A stretch of 28,750 nt of DNA from Pseudomonadota bacterium. Lineage in GTDB: Bacteria; Myxococcota; UBA9042; PHBI01. The notes under the pieces were generated by a model that had not been told where the DNA came from, searched no databases, and was given only the letters and a program-made list of their open reading frames with translations. Shown here in pieces: positions 6,383 to 13,198 of this stretch. Position numbers and translations under genes: made by a program. Each line of letters starts with the position of its first letter. Position 1 is the first letter of the stretch. Location: the NCBI GenBank assembly GCA_005772945.1, contig SXIE01000170.1:1-28750 (forward strand), read 5' to 3'.

Positions 6383-8203
6383 TCAGTGCGGTCGCTGGGG
6401 GCGGCGTCCGAGCCGCGTCGCACGTCGGGCGTCGGCGTCGCGTCCCTCGGCGGTGTAGAGGTCGGCGAGCTCCGTCCACTCTTCGGGGGTGCCGCCGTCC
6501 TTCTCGAGGCGCGCCCGGAGGCGGGCGACGTCGTTGTCGTCGGCGGGGGTCCAGTTGCGGGTGACGTAATCGAGCCCCTTGCGGTGCTGCGGGCCGAGGT
6601 CGCCGGTGCCGACGGTGAGTGGCAGCAGCACCGCGACGCCGACGGCGACGGCGACCGGGACGCGCACGGCCCAGGCGCGCAGCGTCGCGCCGCGCACGAG
6701 GAACCACGCGACCAGCGCCGCCCACGCGAGGATGAGCGGGAGCATCGACAGCGTGCCGTGAAGGCCGAGGAGCTGGCCGACGTTGCGCGGCGCGTAGCCG
6801 TGATCGAGGAGCGTCGCGTAGAGCTGCCCGAGGGGGCGCTCGAATTCGGGCGGCGGGTGCGGATACCAGATCGAGGGGATGCCGGCGGACACGAGCGCGG
6901 CCGCGAGGAGCCCGACGACCACGCCCGGTGCGACGCGCGGCCAGCGCGTGAGGGCCGCGTCGATAGCGGTCGCGGCGCCCCACGCCAGGAACGGATAGAG
7001 GTGCGTCAGGTACCTCGGACCGATCGACCAGCCGGCGTGCCAGATGTTGAAGAACGCGATGAGGAGCCACGAGCAGACGCAGATAGCGACCGCGACCAGG
7101 GCCGCGAGGCGCACGGCGGGGCGGGGCGCGGGCGGCGAAGTCAGCGCACCCGGGGTGGCCGGGCGCGCCTTGCGGAGGAGGAGGGCGAAGCCGGGGAGGG
7201 CCAAGAGGAAGAACGCGGCGGTCCCGAAGAGCCCGTGATAGGGGCCGACCAGGAGCTTGAGCGCGCCTTCGGCGTGGAAGCTGCTCGCGCCGTAGAGGCC
7301 TTCTTGATGGCCGGCGCGAAAGGCCTCGTTCTCGACGAAGAGGTGGCCGGGCGTGAAGGGGCCGCCGAACGCCGTGGCGTGAAAGTGCATCATGATGCCG
7401 GCGATGACGAGGCCGCCCGCGAGGTAGGGCGCGAGCTGCCGCCAGGGGCGGATCGAGAGGAGGGCGAAGCCGCCGAGGAGCAGCGTGGTCAGCGCGCCGT
7501 GGTACTCGAAGAAGGTGACGCCCGCGGTCAGGAGGCCCGCGAGGAAGGCGTGGCTGGCCCGGATCCGCGCGGCCTCGCGCGCGTTCACGATCAGCATGAA
7601 CGCGCCGAAGGCGCAGGCGGCGCTAGGGGCATGGCTCGCGTAGGAGGTCGCATACGTCGCAAAGTTGCATCCCAATGCAAGTGCGACGGTGACGATGTCG
7701 GCCGTCCAGGGCGAGCGCGTGCGGCGCGCCAGCCAGCGATGGAAGAAGAAAAGGAAGAGGAGGGACGGCAGGATGGTCGCCGAAAAGCGGCCCGCCCAGA
7801 GCGCCGCTTCCTTGTCGAGCGTGGCGCCGGTGACGGCGACGAAGGCGCGGTAGGCCGCATAGCCTGGGACGCCGAGGAAGCTCGTGCCGGGGGCCTTGAC
7901 GCTGTAGTAGTGGCCGTCGCGAACGCCCGCATCGTTGCACCAACCCCAGAGGGCGCGCTGGTGGTCGATGACGTAGGTGCCGTCGTCGACCATGGCGGCC
8001 GTCATGTAGAGGCGCACGTTCTCGTTCGGGTTGTTGGCGGCGGGCTGGGCGTTGAAGGCCCAGAGGTAGGAAGCCGCGCAAAAGAGCGTGATCCACAGGC
8101 TGCGCCGCGACGAGGTGGGGGGCGGGACAGCGAGCGCGGGCAGAGGTTCAGGATTGGCAGGACTCGCAGTCCTGCCACTTCCGGCGTCGGCGGCCGTCGT
8201 CAT
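6383..8203 (-). CDS. Polytopic membrane glycosyltransferase-like protein (GT-C type)
   Basis: A 606-aa protein with a Pro/Ala-rich cytoplasmic N-terminus (1-33), about ten transmembrane helices from residue 34 on, and a soluble tail resembling a single TPR-like helical hairpin. The first loop after helix 1 contains NPNENVR (58-64) and DGHYYSVKAPG (96-106), a pattern typical of membrane GT-C glycosyltransferases related to PMT/DUF2079 proteins. Such enzymes use polyprenyl-phosphate sugars on the outer face of the inner membrane. The ATG at 8203 is chosen because it forms an ATGA overlap with the stop of the methyltransferase gene; the frame stays open for 92 codons further upstream, but that part is Arg/Pro-rich antisense-like sequence. 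Acceptor and donor are unknown. Confidence 0.75.
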   Translation of the reverse strand: MTTAADAGSGRTASPANPEPLPALAVPPPTSSRRSLWITLFCAASYLWAFNAQPAANNPNENVRLYMTAAMVDDGTYVIDHQRALWGWCNDAGVRDGHYYSVKAPGTSFLGVPGYAAYRAFVAVTGATLDKEAALWAGRFSATILPSLLFLFFFHRWLARRTRSPWTADIVTVALALGCNFATYATSYASHAPSAACAFGAFMLIVNAREAARIRASHAFLAGLLTAGVTFFEYHGALTTLLLGGFALLSIRPWRQLAPYLAGGLVIAGIMMHFHATAFGGPFTPGHLFVENEAFRAGHQEGLYGASSFHAEGALKLLVGPYHGLFGTAAFFLLALPGFALLLRKARPATPGALTSPPAPRPAVRLAALVAVAICVCSWLLIAFFNIWHAGWSIGPRYLTHLYPFLAWGAATAIDAALTRWPRVAPGVVVGLLAAALVSAGIPSIWYPHPPPEFERPLGQLYATLLDHGYAPRNVGQLLGLHGTLSMLPLILAWAALVAWFLVRGATLRAWAVRVPVAVAVGVAVLLPLTVGTGDLGPQHRKGLDYVTRNWTPADDNDVARLRARLEKDGGTPEEWTELADLYTAEGRDADARRATRLGRRPQRPH

Positions 8204-8997
8204 CGAACCCTCAGGACGTAGCCCAGGCCGACCGACGGCGCGCCGCGCGCGAGGCGAGCGCGGTCGAGCGCATTGACGCGGTCGGTCACGCGGGCCAACC
8301 ACGGCGCGCGCGTGGCGTTCGGCTTGAGCGCGAAGGCGCGTCCGGGGCCACCGTCGTTCTTGGCGTTGGCCTTGAGGAGTGCCTGCAGGAGGCCCAAGGT
8401 GTAAGCCTCGGGAAGCGCCGCGACGGCGCCCGTCAGGCGCTCGCTGGCGACCACGTCGAGGCCGATCGCGGCGCACCAACCGCGGAACTCGGCATCGTCG
8501 ACGAGCCAGGTGTGGCCGTAGGCGTAGCCGCCGATCGGCAGGTGCTTTCCGAGGCGTGCGAGGACGCGGTTGATCGGGTCGTAGGTCACCGGGAAGTCAC
8601 GATTGGGGGCCGTCAGGACGATCGTATGGCCGCGGCCGGCGACGCGCGCGAGCTCGCGCAGGAGCGCGACGGGGTCGCGGACGTGCTCGATGACCTCGGT
8701 GCAGCAGACGAGATCGAAGCTGCCCGACGCGAAGCTCAGCGCGAGGGCGTCTTCCACGGCATAGTGGAGCCCCGGCGTGTCGGCGTTGCGCGCGCGGGCG
8801 TGGGCGATGTCGGTTTCCGACAGGTCGACGCACACGAGCTCGCCGCAATGCGCGCGCAGCATGGCGTCGAAGTCACCTTCGCCGCAGCCGACGTTGAGCA
8901 CGCGGCCAAGGGCACTGCTCTCGGCGGCGGCCGCGACGGATCGCTCGAGGAAACGGTAGCGCGCGCGGAACGAGGGGATGAGGTGTTTCAGGCTCAT
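8200..8997 (-). CDS. Class I SAM-dependent methyltransferase
   Basis: A 265-aa protein with methyltransferase motif I VLNVGCGEGDF (33-43), the acidic residue at the end of strand 2 (D58 in VCVDLS), and motif DLVCCTEVIEHV (95-106), typical of the UbiE/methyltransf_11 group. The part after residue 200 is a substrate-specific extension rich in Ala and Arg. Its stop codon overlaps the ATG of the downstream GT-C gene in an ATGA, so the two are translationally coupled. A sugar or polyprenyl-linked substrate in the same glycan pathway is a reasonable guess, but nothing in the sequence fixes it. The ATG start precedes the family core by about 30 residues, a normal distance. Confidence 0.8.
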   Translation of the reverse strand: MSLKHLIPSFRARYRFLERSVAAAAESSALGRVLNVGCGEGDFDAMLRAHCGELVCVDLSETDIAHARARNADTPGLHYAVEDALALSFASGSFDLVCCTEVIEHVRDPVALLRELARVAGRGHTIVLTAPNRDFPVTYDPINRVLARLGKHLPIGGYAYGHTWLVDDAEFRGWCAAIGLDVVASERLTGAVAALPEAYTLGLLQALLKANAKNDGGPGRAFALKPNATRAPWLARVTDRVNALDRARLARGAPSVGLGYVLRVR

Positions 8998-9010
8998 GTC
9001 GCTTGGGTTC

Positions 9011-9076
9011 CCGCGCGTGGCCCGAGGCCGCCGGGGGCGGACCGTAACAGAGGGTCGGGGCGAAGTCCACGCGCGG
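9011..9076. repeat. 10-bp perfect inverted repeat around a promoter
   Basis: CCGCGCGTGG (9011-9020) and CCACGCGCGG (9067-9076) are exact reverse complements separated by 46 bp. The arms flank the predicted methyltransferase promoter, which would suit a looping operator. GC-rich sequence makes chance repeats more likely here. Confidence 0.35.
9041..9069 (-). promoter_or_regulatory. Candidate promoter for the methyltransferase / GT-C operon
   Basis: On the minus strand TGGACT (9064-9069, 4/6) and TACGGT (9041-9046, 3/6) are 17 bp apart, predicting a leader of about 36 nt. This would separate the pair from the upstream TPR gene. Confidence 0.3.
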
Positions 9077-9095
9077 TTTGGGGCGCCGCTGGCCG

Positions 9096-10091
9096 TCAGG
9101 GAAGGCCGCGCGGAGGGTCGAGGCGTGCGCGTGTGACGTCGGCTGCGGGGCTCTCGGGATCGCGCTCGGCCGCCCAGGCGAAGGCGCGCCGAGCGCCCGA
9201 GGTATCGCCGGCGGCGGCGAGCAGCTCACCATAGAGGAGGAGCTCGGGACCGCCCTGGCCCCGATACGGATGCGCGGCCCCGCGTGCGAAGTGGGTGCAG
9301 GCCGTCGCGGGGTCCCCGGCGGCGGCGGCGATGCGCCCGAGGAGGAAGTGTGAATTGCGTTCACTCGAGCGCCGCCGCCGCACCGCGAGCCCGCGCAAGG
9401 CATGCGCGCGCGCCTCGGGGAACTGGCCGGCGGCCAGGTGGGCGGCGGCGTGGACGAAGTGGTACTCCGATCGGTAGTCGGGTCCGAGGTCGGGCGCCGA
9501 GCAGGTTGCGGCGATCGCGAGGGCATCGGGGCGGCCGGTGTGCGCCGCGATCCAGGCGGACTGCATCGCGAAGGCGGCGCGGGTGAGCGGGTCGCCCGCG
9601 CGGGCGTCGGCTTCGATCGCGAGGAGCCGTGCGGCGGCGCGGTCCCAGTGGCCCAGGTTGTACTCGGCCTCGGCGAGGTTGATCTGAAGGATGGGCCAGC
9701 TCGCGTCGGCGGCGAGAGTGGCGCGCGTTGCGTCGTCCCACGCGGCCTCGACCGCGAGGGCGTCGCGGTAGCGGCCTGCGAAGATGTACGCGTTGACGGC
9801 CATCGTCATCATGGCCACGTCAGGCGCCGCGAGGCGCGCGAGGGCCCGCTCGGCGGCCCGCCCGGCGGCTGCGGCGCGCGTGCCGAACGGCGCGAGGCCG
9901 ATGCGTATCCGCGCGCGCGGGTCCGCGCTGAGCGTCGTGAGCGCCAGGACGCGTGCCGCAGCACGCCCCGCGCGCGTCCAGCCCAGGCGCCGAGCGCCCG
10001 CGGCACCGACGCGCGCCAGCCATGGAATGGCCAGCACGGCGAACGCGACGATTGCGGCGGCGAAGACGAGCGCCTGGGTGGCCGTGTGCAT
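9096..10091 (-). CDS. Membrane-anchored TPR protein
   Basis: A 331-aa protein with one N-terminal hydrophobic segment (residues 7-27, followed by arginines), suggesting an uncleaved signal anchor. The rest is Ala-rich helical repeat. Clear repeat pieces include INLAEAEYNLGHWDRAA, FVHAAAHLAAGQFPEAR and ERNSHFLLGRIAAAAGD, each with the small/large/aromatic spacing of TPR helices. A role as a scaffold for envelope proteins is likely; no enzymatic motif is visible. The ATG at 10091 is chosen because it places the hydrophobic segment at the N-terminus. The frame is open 50 codons further, but that stretch is Arg/Pro-rich and lacks a convincing RBS. It ends 98 bp before the methyltransferase gene. 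Confidence 0.65.
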   Translation of the reverse strand: MHTATQALVFAAAIVAFAVLAIPWLARVGAAGARRLGWTRAGRAAARVLALTTLSADPRARIRIGLAPFGTRAAAAGRAAERALARLAAPDVAMMTMAVNAYIFAGRYRDALAVEAAWDDATRATLAADASWPILQINLAEAEYNLGHWDRAAARLLAIEADARAGDPLTRAAFAMQSAWIAAHTGRPDALAIAATCSAPDLGPDYRSEYHFVHAAAHLAAGQFPEARAHALRGLAVRRRRSSERNSHFLLGRIAAAAGDPATACTHFARGAAHPYRGQGGPELLLYGELLAAAGDTSGARRAFAWAAERDPESPAADVTRARLDPPRGLP

Positions 10092-10100
10092 CGCGGGCGC

Positions 10101-10131
10101 ATGATAGGCCACAGTGCTGCGACGTCGCCAA
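10101..10131 (-). promoter_or_regulatory. Candidate promoter close to the TPR start
   Basis: On the minus strand TTGGCG (10126-10131, 4/6) and TATCAT (10101-10106, 5/6) are 19 bp apart. The predicted transcription start is within a few bases of the ATG at 10091, so the message could be leaderless. Confidence 0.35.
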
Positions 10132-10317
10132 GGCTCTCCGTCGGGGGTCGCGTCGTGGCAAAAAAAGCGCGGCGCGCGAGGGTCAAACCCCTGGCGTTCC
10201 TCCGCGACCGCGTGTATACCTGGCGCGTTCGCTTGCAGCACCGAGCGCGCAAGCCCTCGACATAAGATCCTTCACGATCCGCGTCGGGGTGGCAGTTAGC
10301 GCCGAATACGTTTTTCT

Positions 10318-10336
10318 CCGAGGGCTCGTGCCTCGG
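10318..10336 (+). promoter_or_regulatory. Hairpin in the 5' region of the RRM gene
   Basis: CCGAGG (10318-10323) and CCTCGG (10331-10336) form a perfect 6-bp stem with a 7-nt loop, preceded by a TTTTTCT run and ending 48 nt before the ATG. It could be a leader structure that affects translation. The 293-bp gap before the gene otherwise holds no gene. Confidence 0.35.
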
Positions 10337-10384
10337 GCCCAGAGGGCGCAGCTCGCACAGCGGGTGAGGCGCAGAGTAGTAATC

Positions 10385-10735
10385 ATGTCGAAGAAGCTCT
10401 TTGTTGGTGGCTTGGACTGGAACACCACGGATCACAGCCTGCACCAGGCCTTCGCCCAGTACGGCGAAGTGACTGAGGCCAAGGTTGTCATGGATCGCGA
10501 GACCGGTCGGTCGCGTGGTTTTGGGTTCGTCACCTTCACCGATTCGTCGGCCGCCGAGGCCGCGATGTCGGGGATGGACGGCAAGTCCCTCGACGGCCGC
10601 ACCGTCCGCGTGAATGAGGCTCAGGAGAAGTCGGGTGGCGGCGGCGGCGGCGGCGGTGGTCGCTTCGGCGGCGGCGGTGGGCGTGACGGCGGCGGCGGCG
10701 GCGGTGGCCGTGGTCGTGGCGGTCCGCGCTACTAA
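10385..10735 (+). CDS. Glycine-rich RRM RNA-binding protein
   Basis: A 116-aa protein with a single RNA-recognition motif (residues 3-80). RNP2 is LFVGGL (5-10) and RNP1 is RGFGFVTF (44-51), with the aromatic RNA-contacting residues intact. The remaining 33 residues are nearly pure Gly with a few Arg, Phe and Asp and end in GPRY. This architecture is that of bacterial Rbp proteins, known mainly from cyanobacteria and delta-proteobacteria, where several are induced by cold and bind U- or G-rich RNA. The ATG directly begins the RRM and is the only sensible start. A fatty-acid desaturase gene follows on the same strand. The Gly tail is encoded by a GGC/GGT tract that may vary in length. Confidence 0.92.
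   Translation: MSKKLFVGGLDWNTTDHSLHQAFAQYGEVTEAKVVMDRETGRSRGFGFVTFTDSSAAEAAMSGMDGKSLDGRTVRVNEAQEKSGGGGGGGGGRFGGGGGRDGGGGGGGRGRGGPRY
10634..10732 (+). repeat. GGC/GGT trinucleotide tract encoding the Gly-rich tail
   Basis: Runs of GGC and GGT codons (10634-10663, 10670-10680, 10688-10708) are interrupted by CGC, TTC and CGT codons. In-frame expansion or contraction by slippage would change tail length without disturbing the frame. Confidence 0.7.
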
Positions 10736-10939
10736 GCCAGGACGGGTTGGAGGGCTGGCGTCGCCACGGGCGGTTGCCGCGCTTCGACGATCGCGTTCGC
10801 GCCCGGTGCGCGGTTGCCTTGTGCGCCGCGCCTTTCGCGGACGAACTTCACGGGCGGCGAGACATGGGTCTTGGCCGCCCGTGGTCTATCTACCTACGTG
10901 GACGCGTGTGTTTTTGTGGCTCTGACCTTTCCTGAACGC

Positions 10940-11968
10940 GTGCGTTCCCCGCAGCTCCGCACCGGCGCGCAGCTCAACCAAGCCGTTCGCCCGTTTGCCG
11001 AGGAAGATCGCGCCAAGAGCTGGCGCCTCCTGGCCGTGACGATGGCGGTGCTGCTCGGGCTGAACGTCCTGACCGCGCTGATTCCCGATCGGCTCTGGCC
11101 GCTCAAGGTGCTGGCCGGCCTCGCGACCGGGCTCGCGTTCATGCGCCCGTTCATCTTCTACCACGACTACCTGCATGGCGCGATCTTCCGCGGGTCGCGG
11201 ACGGCCGAGGTCATCATGACCGCGCTGGGCACGTACATGCTGGCGCCGCGCTCGGTCTGGCGCGAGACCCACAACCATCACCACAAGCACAACGCGCAGC
11301 TGACGGCGCAGTCGATCGGCACGCTGCCGGTCGTGAACGTGGAGACCTGGCGCGCGATGTCACGCGGCGAGCGCTTCGCGTATCGCGCGCAGCGTCATCC
11401 GCTCGTCATCTTCCCGGCCTACGTGACGTTCTTCATCTTCGGCCTCTCGCTCATCCCGTTCCTGTTCAAGAGCGTGAGCGCGAAGCGGCGCCACTGGAGC
11501 GGCCTCGTGGCGGTGTTGGTTCATGCGGGCGTCATCGTCGGGCTCGGTCTGTGGCTGGGTTGGCTCACGGCCTTCACCGTGGGGATCCTGCCGCTCATCG
11601 TGACGAGCGGTCTGGGCAGCTACCTGTTCTACGCGCAGCACAATTTCCCCATGATGCAGCTGCGCGAGGGCGAGCAATGGGACTACACGCACGCCGCGCT
11701 CAGGGCTTCGAGCCTCTTCAAGATGAGCCGCTTCATGCACTGGGTCACCGGCAATATCGGCTACCACCACGTGCACCACCTCAATCATCGGATCCCGTTC
11801 TACCGCCTGCCCGAGACGATGGCGGCGATCCCCGAGCTGCAGGATCCCGGCACGACCACGTGGCGCCCGCGGGACGTCCTCGCGTGCCTTCGCCTCGCGG
11901 TGTGGAGCAGCGAGCTCGGACGCATGCTCACCTGGCGCGAGCTCGGGCGGATGCGCGGCGCGGCCTGA
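10940..11968 (+). CDS. Membrane fatty acid desaturase
   Basis: Counting from the GTG chosen here (342 aa), the protein has the three histidine boxes of the integral-membrane di-iron desaturases: HDYLH (75-79), HNHHH (111-115) and HHVHHLNH (276-283). Hydrophobic helices lie between boxes 1 and 3, notably residues 30-70, 160-175 and 190-225. The family inserts a double bond into an acyl chain using O2 and two electrons. The start is uncertain. The frame is open from a TTG at 10814, with GTG codons at 10898, 10916 and 10940, and none has a clear RBS; sequence before 10940 does not look coding. It lies 204 bp downstream of the RRM gene. A role in cold-dependent membrane fluidity is an inference from the pairing. 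Confidence 0.85.
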   Translation: MRSPQLRTGAQLNQAVRPFAEEDRAKSWRLLAVTMAVLLGLNVLTALIPDRLWPLKVLAGLATGLAFMRPFIFYHDYLHGAIFRGSRTAEVIMTALGTYMLAPRSVWRETHNHHHKHNAQLTAQSIGTLPVVNVETWRAMSRGERFAYRAQRHPLVIFPAYVTFFIFGLSLIPFLFKSVSAKRRHWSGLVAVLVHAGVIVGLGLWLGWLTAFTVGILPLIVTSGLGSYLFYAQHNFPMMQLREGEQWDYTHAALRASSLFKMSRFMHWVTGNIGYHHVHHLNHRIPFYRLPETMAAIPELQDPGTTTWRPRDVLACLRLAVWSSELGRMLTWRELGRMRGAA

Positions 11969-12013
11969 GCGACTCTCGCGCGCTCTTCGGGCTGCGCGGG
12001 CGCGGGCAGGACC

Positions 12014-12922
12014 TCAGAGTCCGATGCGCCGAATCACCTCGGCGGTGATCTCGAGGTAGGCCTTCGAGCCGCGGCAGTCGGGATCGTGCTTGAAGATGCA
12101 AGTGCCCGCGAGCTGGGCCTGCGCGAGCGCCGTGTTGACCGGGACGCGCGTCGGGACGAGGTGGCGCGACCACTCGGCGAGCGTCGCCTCGACCGCGTCG
12201 TTCACCTTCTTGTTCTTCTGATCGAAGCGTGTCCGGACGACGCCGAGGACGGACAGGTGATGCCCGAGCGTGTCGCGGATCGTCTCGACGGTCGCGAAGA
12301 TGTCGCCGACACCCTCGACCGAGAGCGTCGACATGTCGCAGGGGGCGAGCAGCCAGTCGGACGCCAGGAGCGCGTTGAGCGTGAGGGTGCCGAGGTTGGG
12401 CGGGCAGTCGATGACGATCACCTCGGCGAAGGTCTTGGCGCTCTTCAGGGCCGCGCGCAGGATGAACTCCTTGCCGATGCGCCCGGCGAGCGTGCCTTCG
12501 GCTTGCGCGAGCTCCTTGTCTGACGGGCAGAGGCGCAGGTTCGGGATGAGCGTGTCGAAAGCGGCCGCGTGGATGTCGACGCGCCGGTGGATGAGGAGCT
12601 CCGAGAGGCGCGTGCGCCCGTGCGTCGCGGCGGCGGCCGGGATCTCGGCGCGCAGCGCGAGTCCGCAGTGGCCCTGCGGGTCCATGTCGAGGAGCAGGAC
12701 GCGCTTGCCGCCGAGCGCGAGTCCGGCCGCGAGATTGACGGCGGTGGTCGTCTTGCCGACCCCGCCCTTTTGCGCGCAGACCGCGATCACCTCGGCCTTG
12801 TACGGGCCGCGCGCGGCTTCGGGCGCGGCCGCCGGGGACACGGGCGTCGGACGGATGGGCGGCGGCGCAGGCTGCGAGGTGCCGAGGATGCGACGCAACG
12901 AATCCGAGAAGAGGCTGGTCAT
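12014..12922 (-). CDS. ParA/Soj-like ATPase (orphan)
   Basis: A 302-aa protein with a Pro/Ala-rich N-terminal extension (1-42) and a ParA/MinD domain. It has the deviant Walker A KGGVGKTT (52-59) with the signature lysine, the A' motif DMDPQGHCG (79-87), and Walker B VIDCPPNLG. In this family ATP-dependent dimers bind DNA nonspecifically and position chromosomes, plasmids or protein complexes. No ParB or parS cluster lies in the window, so this is more likely an orphan that positions protein cargo than the chromosomal segregation gene. The ATG at 12922 has AAGGA 5 nt upstream. It converges on the desaturase gene (45-bp gap) and diverges from the L,D-transpeptidase. Confidence 0.88.
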   Translation of the reverse strand: MTSLFSDSLRRILGTSQPAPPPIRPTPVSPAAAPEAARGPYKAEVIAVCAQKGGVGKTTTAVNLAAGLALGGKRVLLLDMDPQGHCGLALRAEIPAAAATHGRTRLSELLIHRRVDIHAAAFDTLIPNLRLCPSDKELAQAEGTLAGRIGKEFILRAALKSAKTFAEVIVIDCPPNLGTLTLNALLASDWLLAPCDMSTLSVEGVGDIFATVETIRDTLGHHLSVLGVVRTRFDQKNKKVNDAVEATLAEWSRHLVPTRVPVNTALAQAQLAGTCIFKHDPDCRGSKAYLEITAEVIRRIGL

Positions 12923-12961
12923 GCTGGTCCTTGGGCATCGTGGCGAGCGATGCTGCGGCCA

Positions 12962-12989
12962 AACCTAACGCGGCGCGTTGTGGTGTCCA
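12962..12989 (-). promoter_or_regulatory. Candidate promoter of the ParA-like gene
   Basis: On the minus strand TGGACA (12984-12989, 5/6) and TAGGTT (12962-12967, 3/6 but keeping T1, A2 and T6) are 16 bp apart. Predicted leader is about 33 nt. Confidence 0.4.
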
Positions 12990-12994
12990 TTTTT

Positions 12995-13095
12995 CGTTCG
13001 CGAAGAGCGCGCCGAGCGAAGCTCGGAGCAGCGAGTGGGGATGGGGCCCCACGGAAACGGGGCAGCCTTTGAAGCGCTTGCCCGCGACGAATTCG
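12995..13095 (+). repeat. Dispersed intergenic repeat, copy B, with inserted hairpins
   Basis: Block 1 (12995-13018) is 23/24 identical to copy A at 4679-4702. Block 2 (13074-13087 then ATTCG at 13091-13095) matches copy A at 4700-4718. Here the blocks are separated by 55 bp containing the dyads CCGAGCgaaGCTCGG (13012-13026) and GTGGGG-N6-CCCCAC (13035-13052). The element fills much of the 276-bp ParA/transpeptidase intergenic region, where I see no other gene. Confidence 0.6.
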
Positions 13096-13198
13096 CCAAG
13101 CGCCGCCCGTCGCCCTATATCAGGACCGTGCACTGGATGACGCGCGACCGTCAGGTCGTTAGCGGCTCCGGTCGGCCTCCCATGGCGAGGGTTCCTGC

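Noticed and set aside
11969..12013. Possible terminator between the convergent desaturase and ParA genes
   Set aside because: The 45-bp gap is GC-rich but only 5-bp imperfect arms could be found.
12014..12922. Chromosomal ParA near the replication origin
   Set aside because: No ParB, parS cluster, gidAB or rnpA genes are in the window, so origin proximity cannot be supported.
13092..13121. Promoter of the L,D-transpeptidase (TTCGCC / TATATC)
   Set aside because: The -35 matches only 3/6 with 18-bp spacing; left uncalled although the TATATC is suggestive.
12931..13140. Plus-strand 69-codon frame in the ParA/transpeptidase spacer
   Set aside because: It covers repeat copy B and structured dyads, with no RBS or recognisable domain, so it is probably noncoding.
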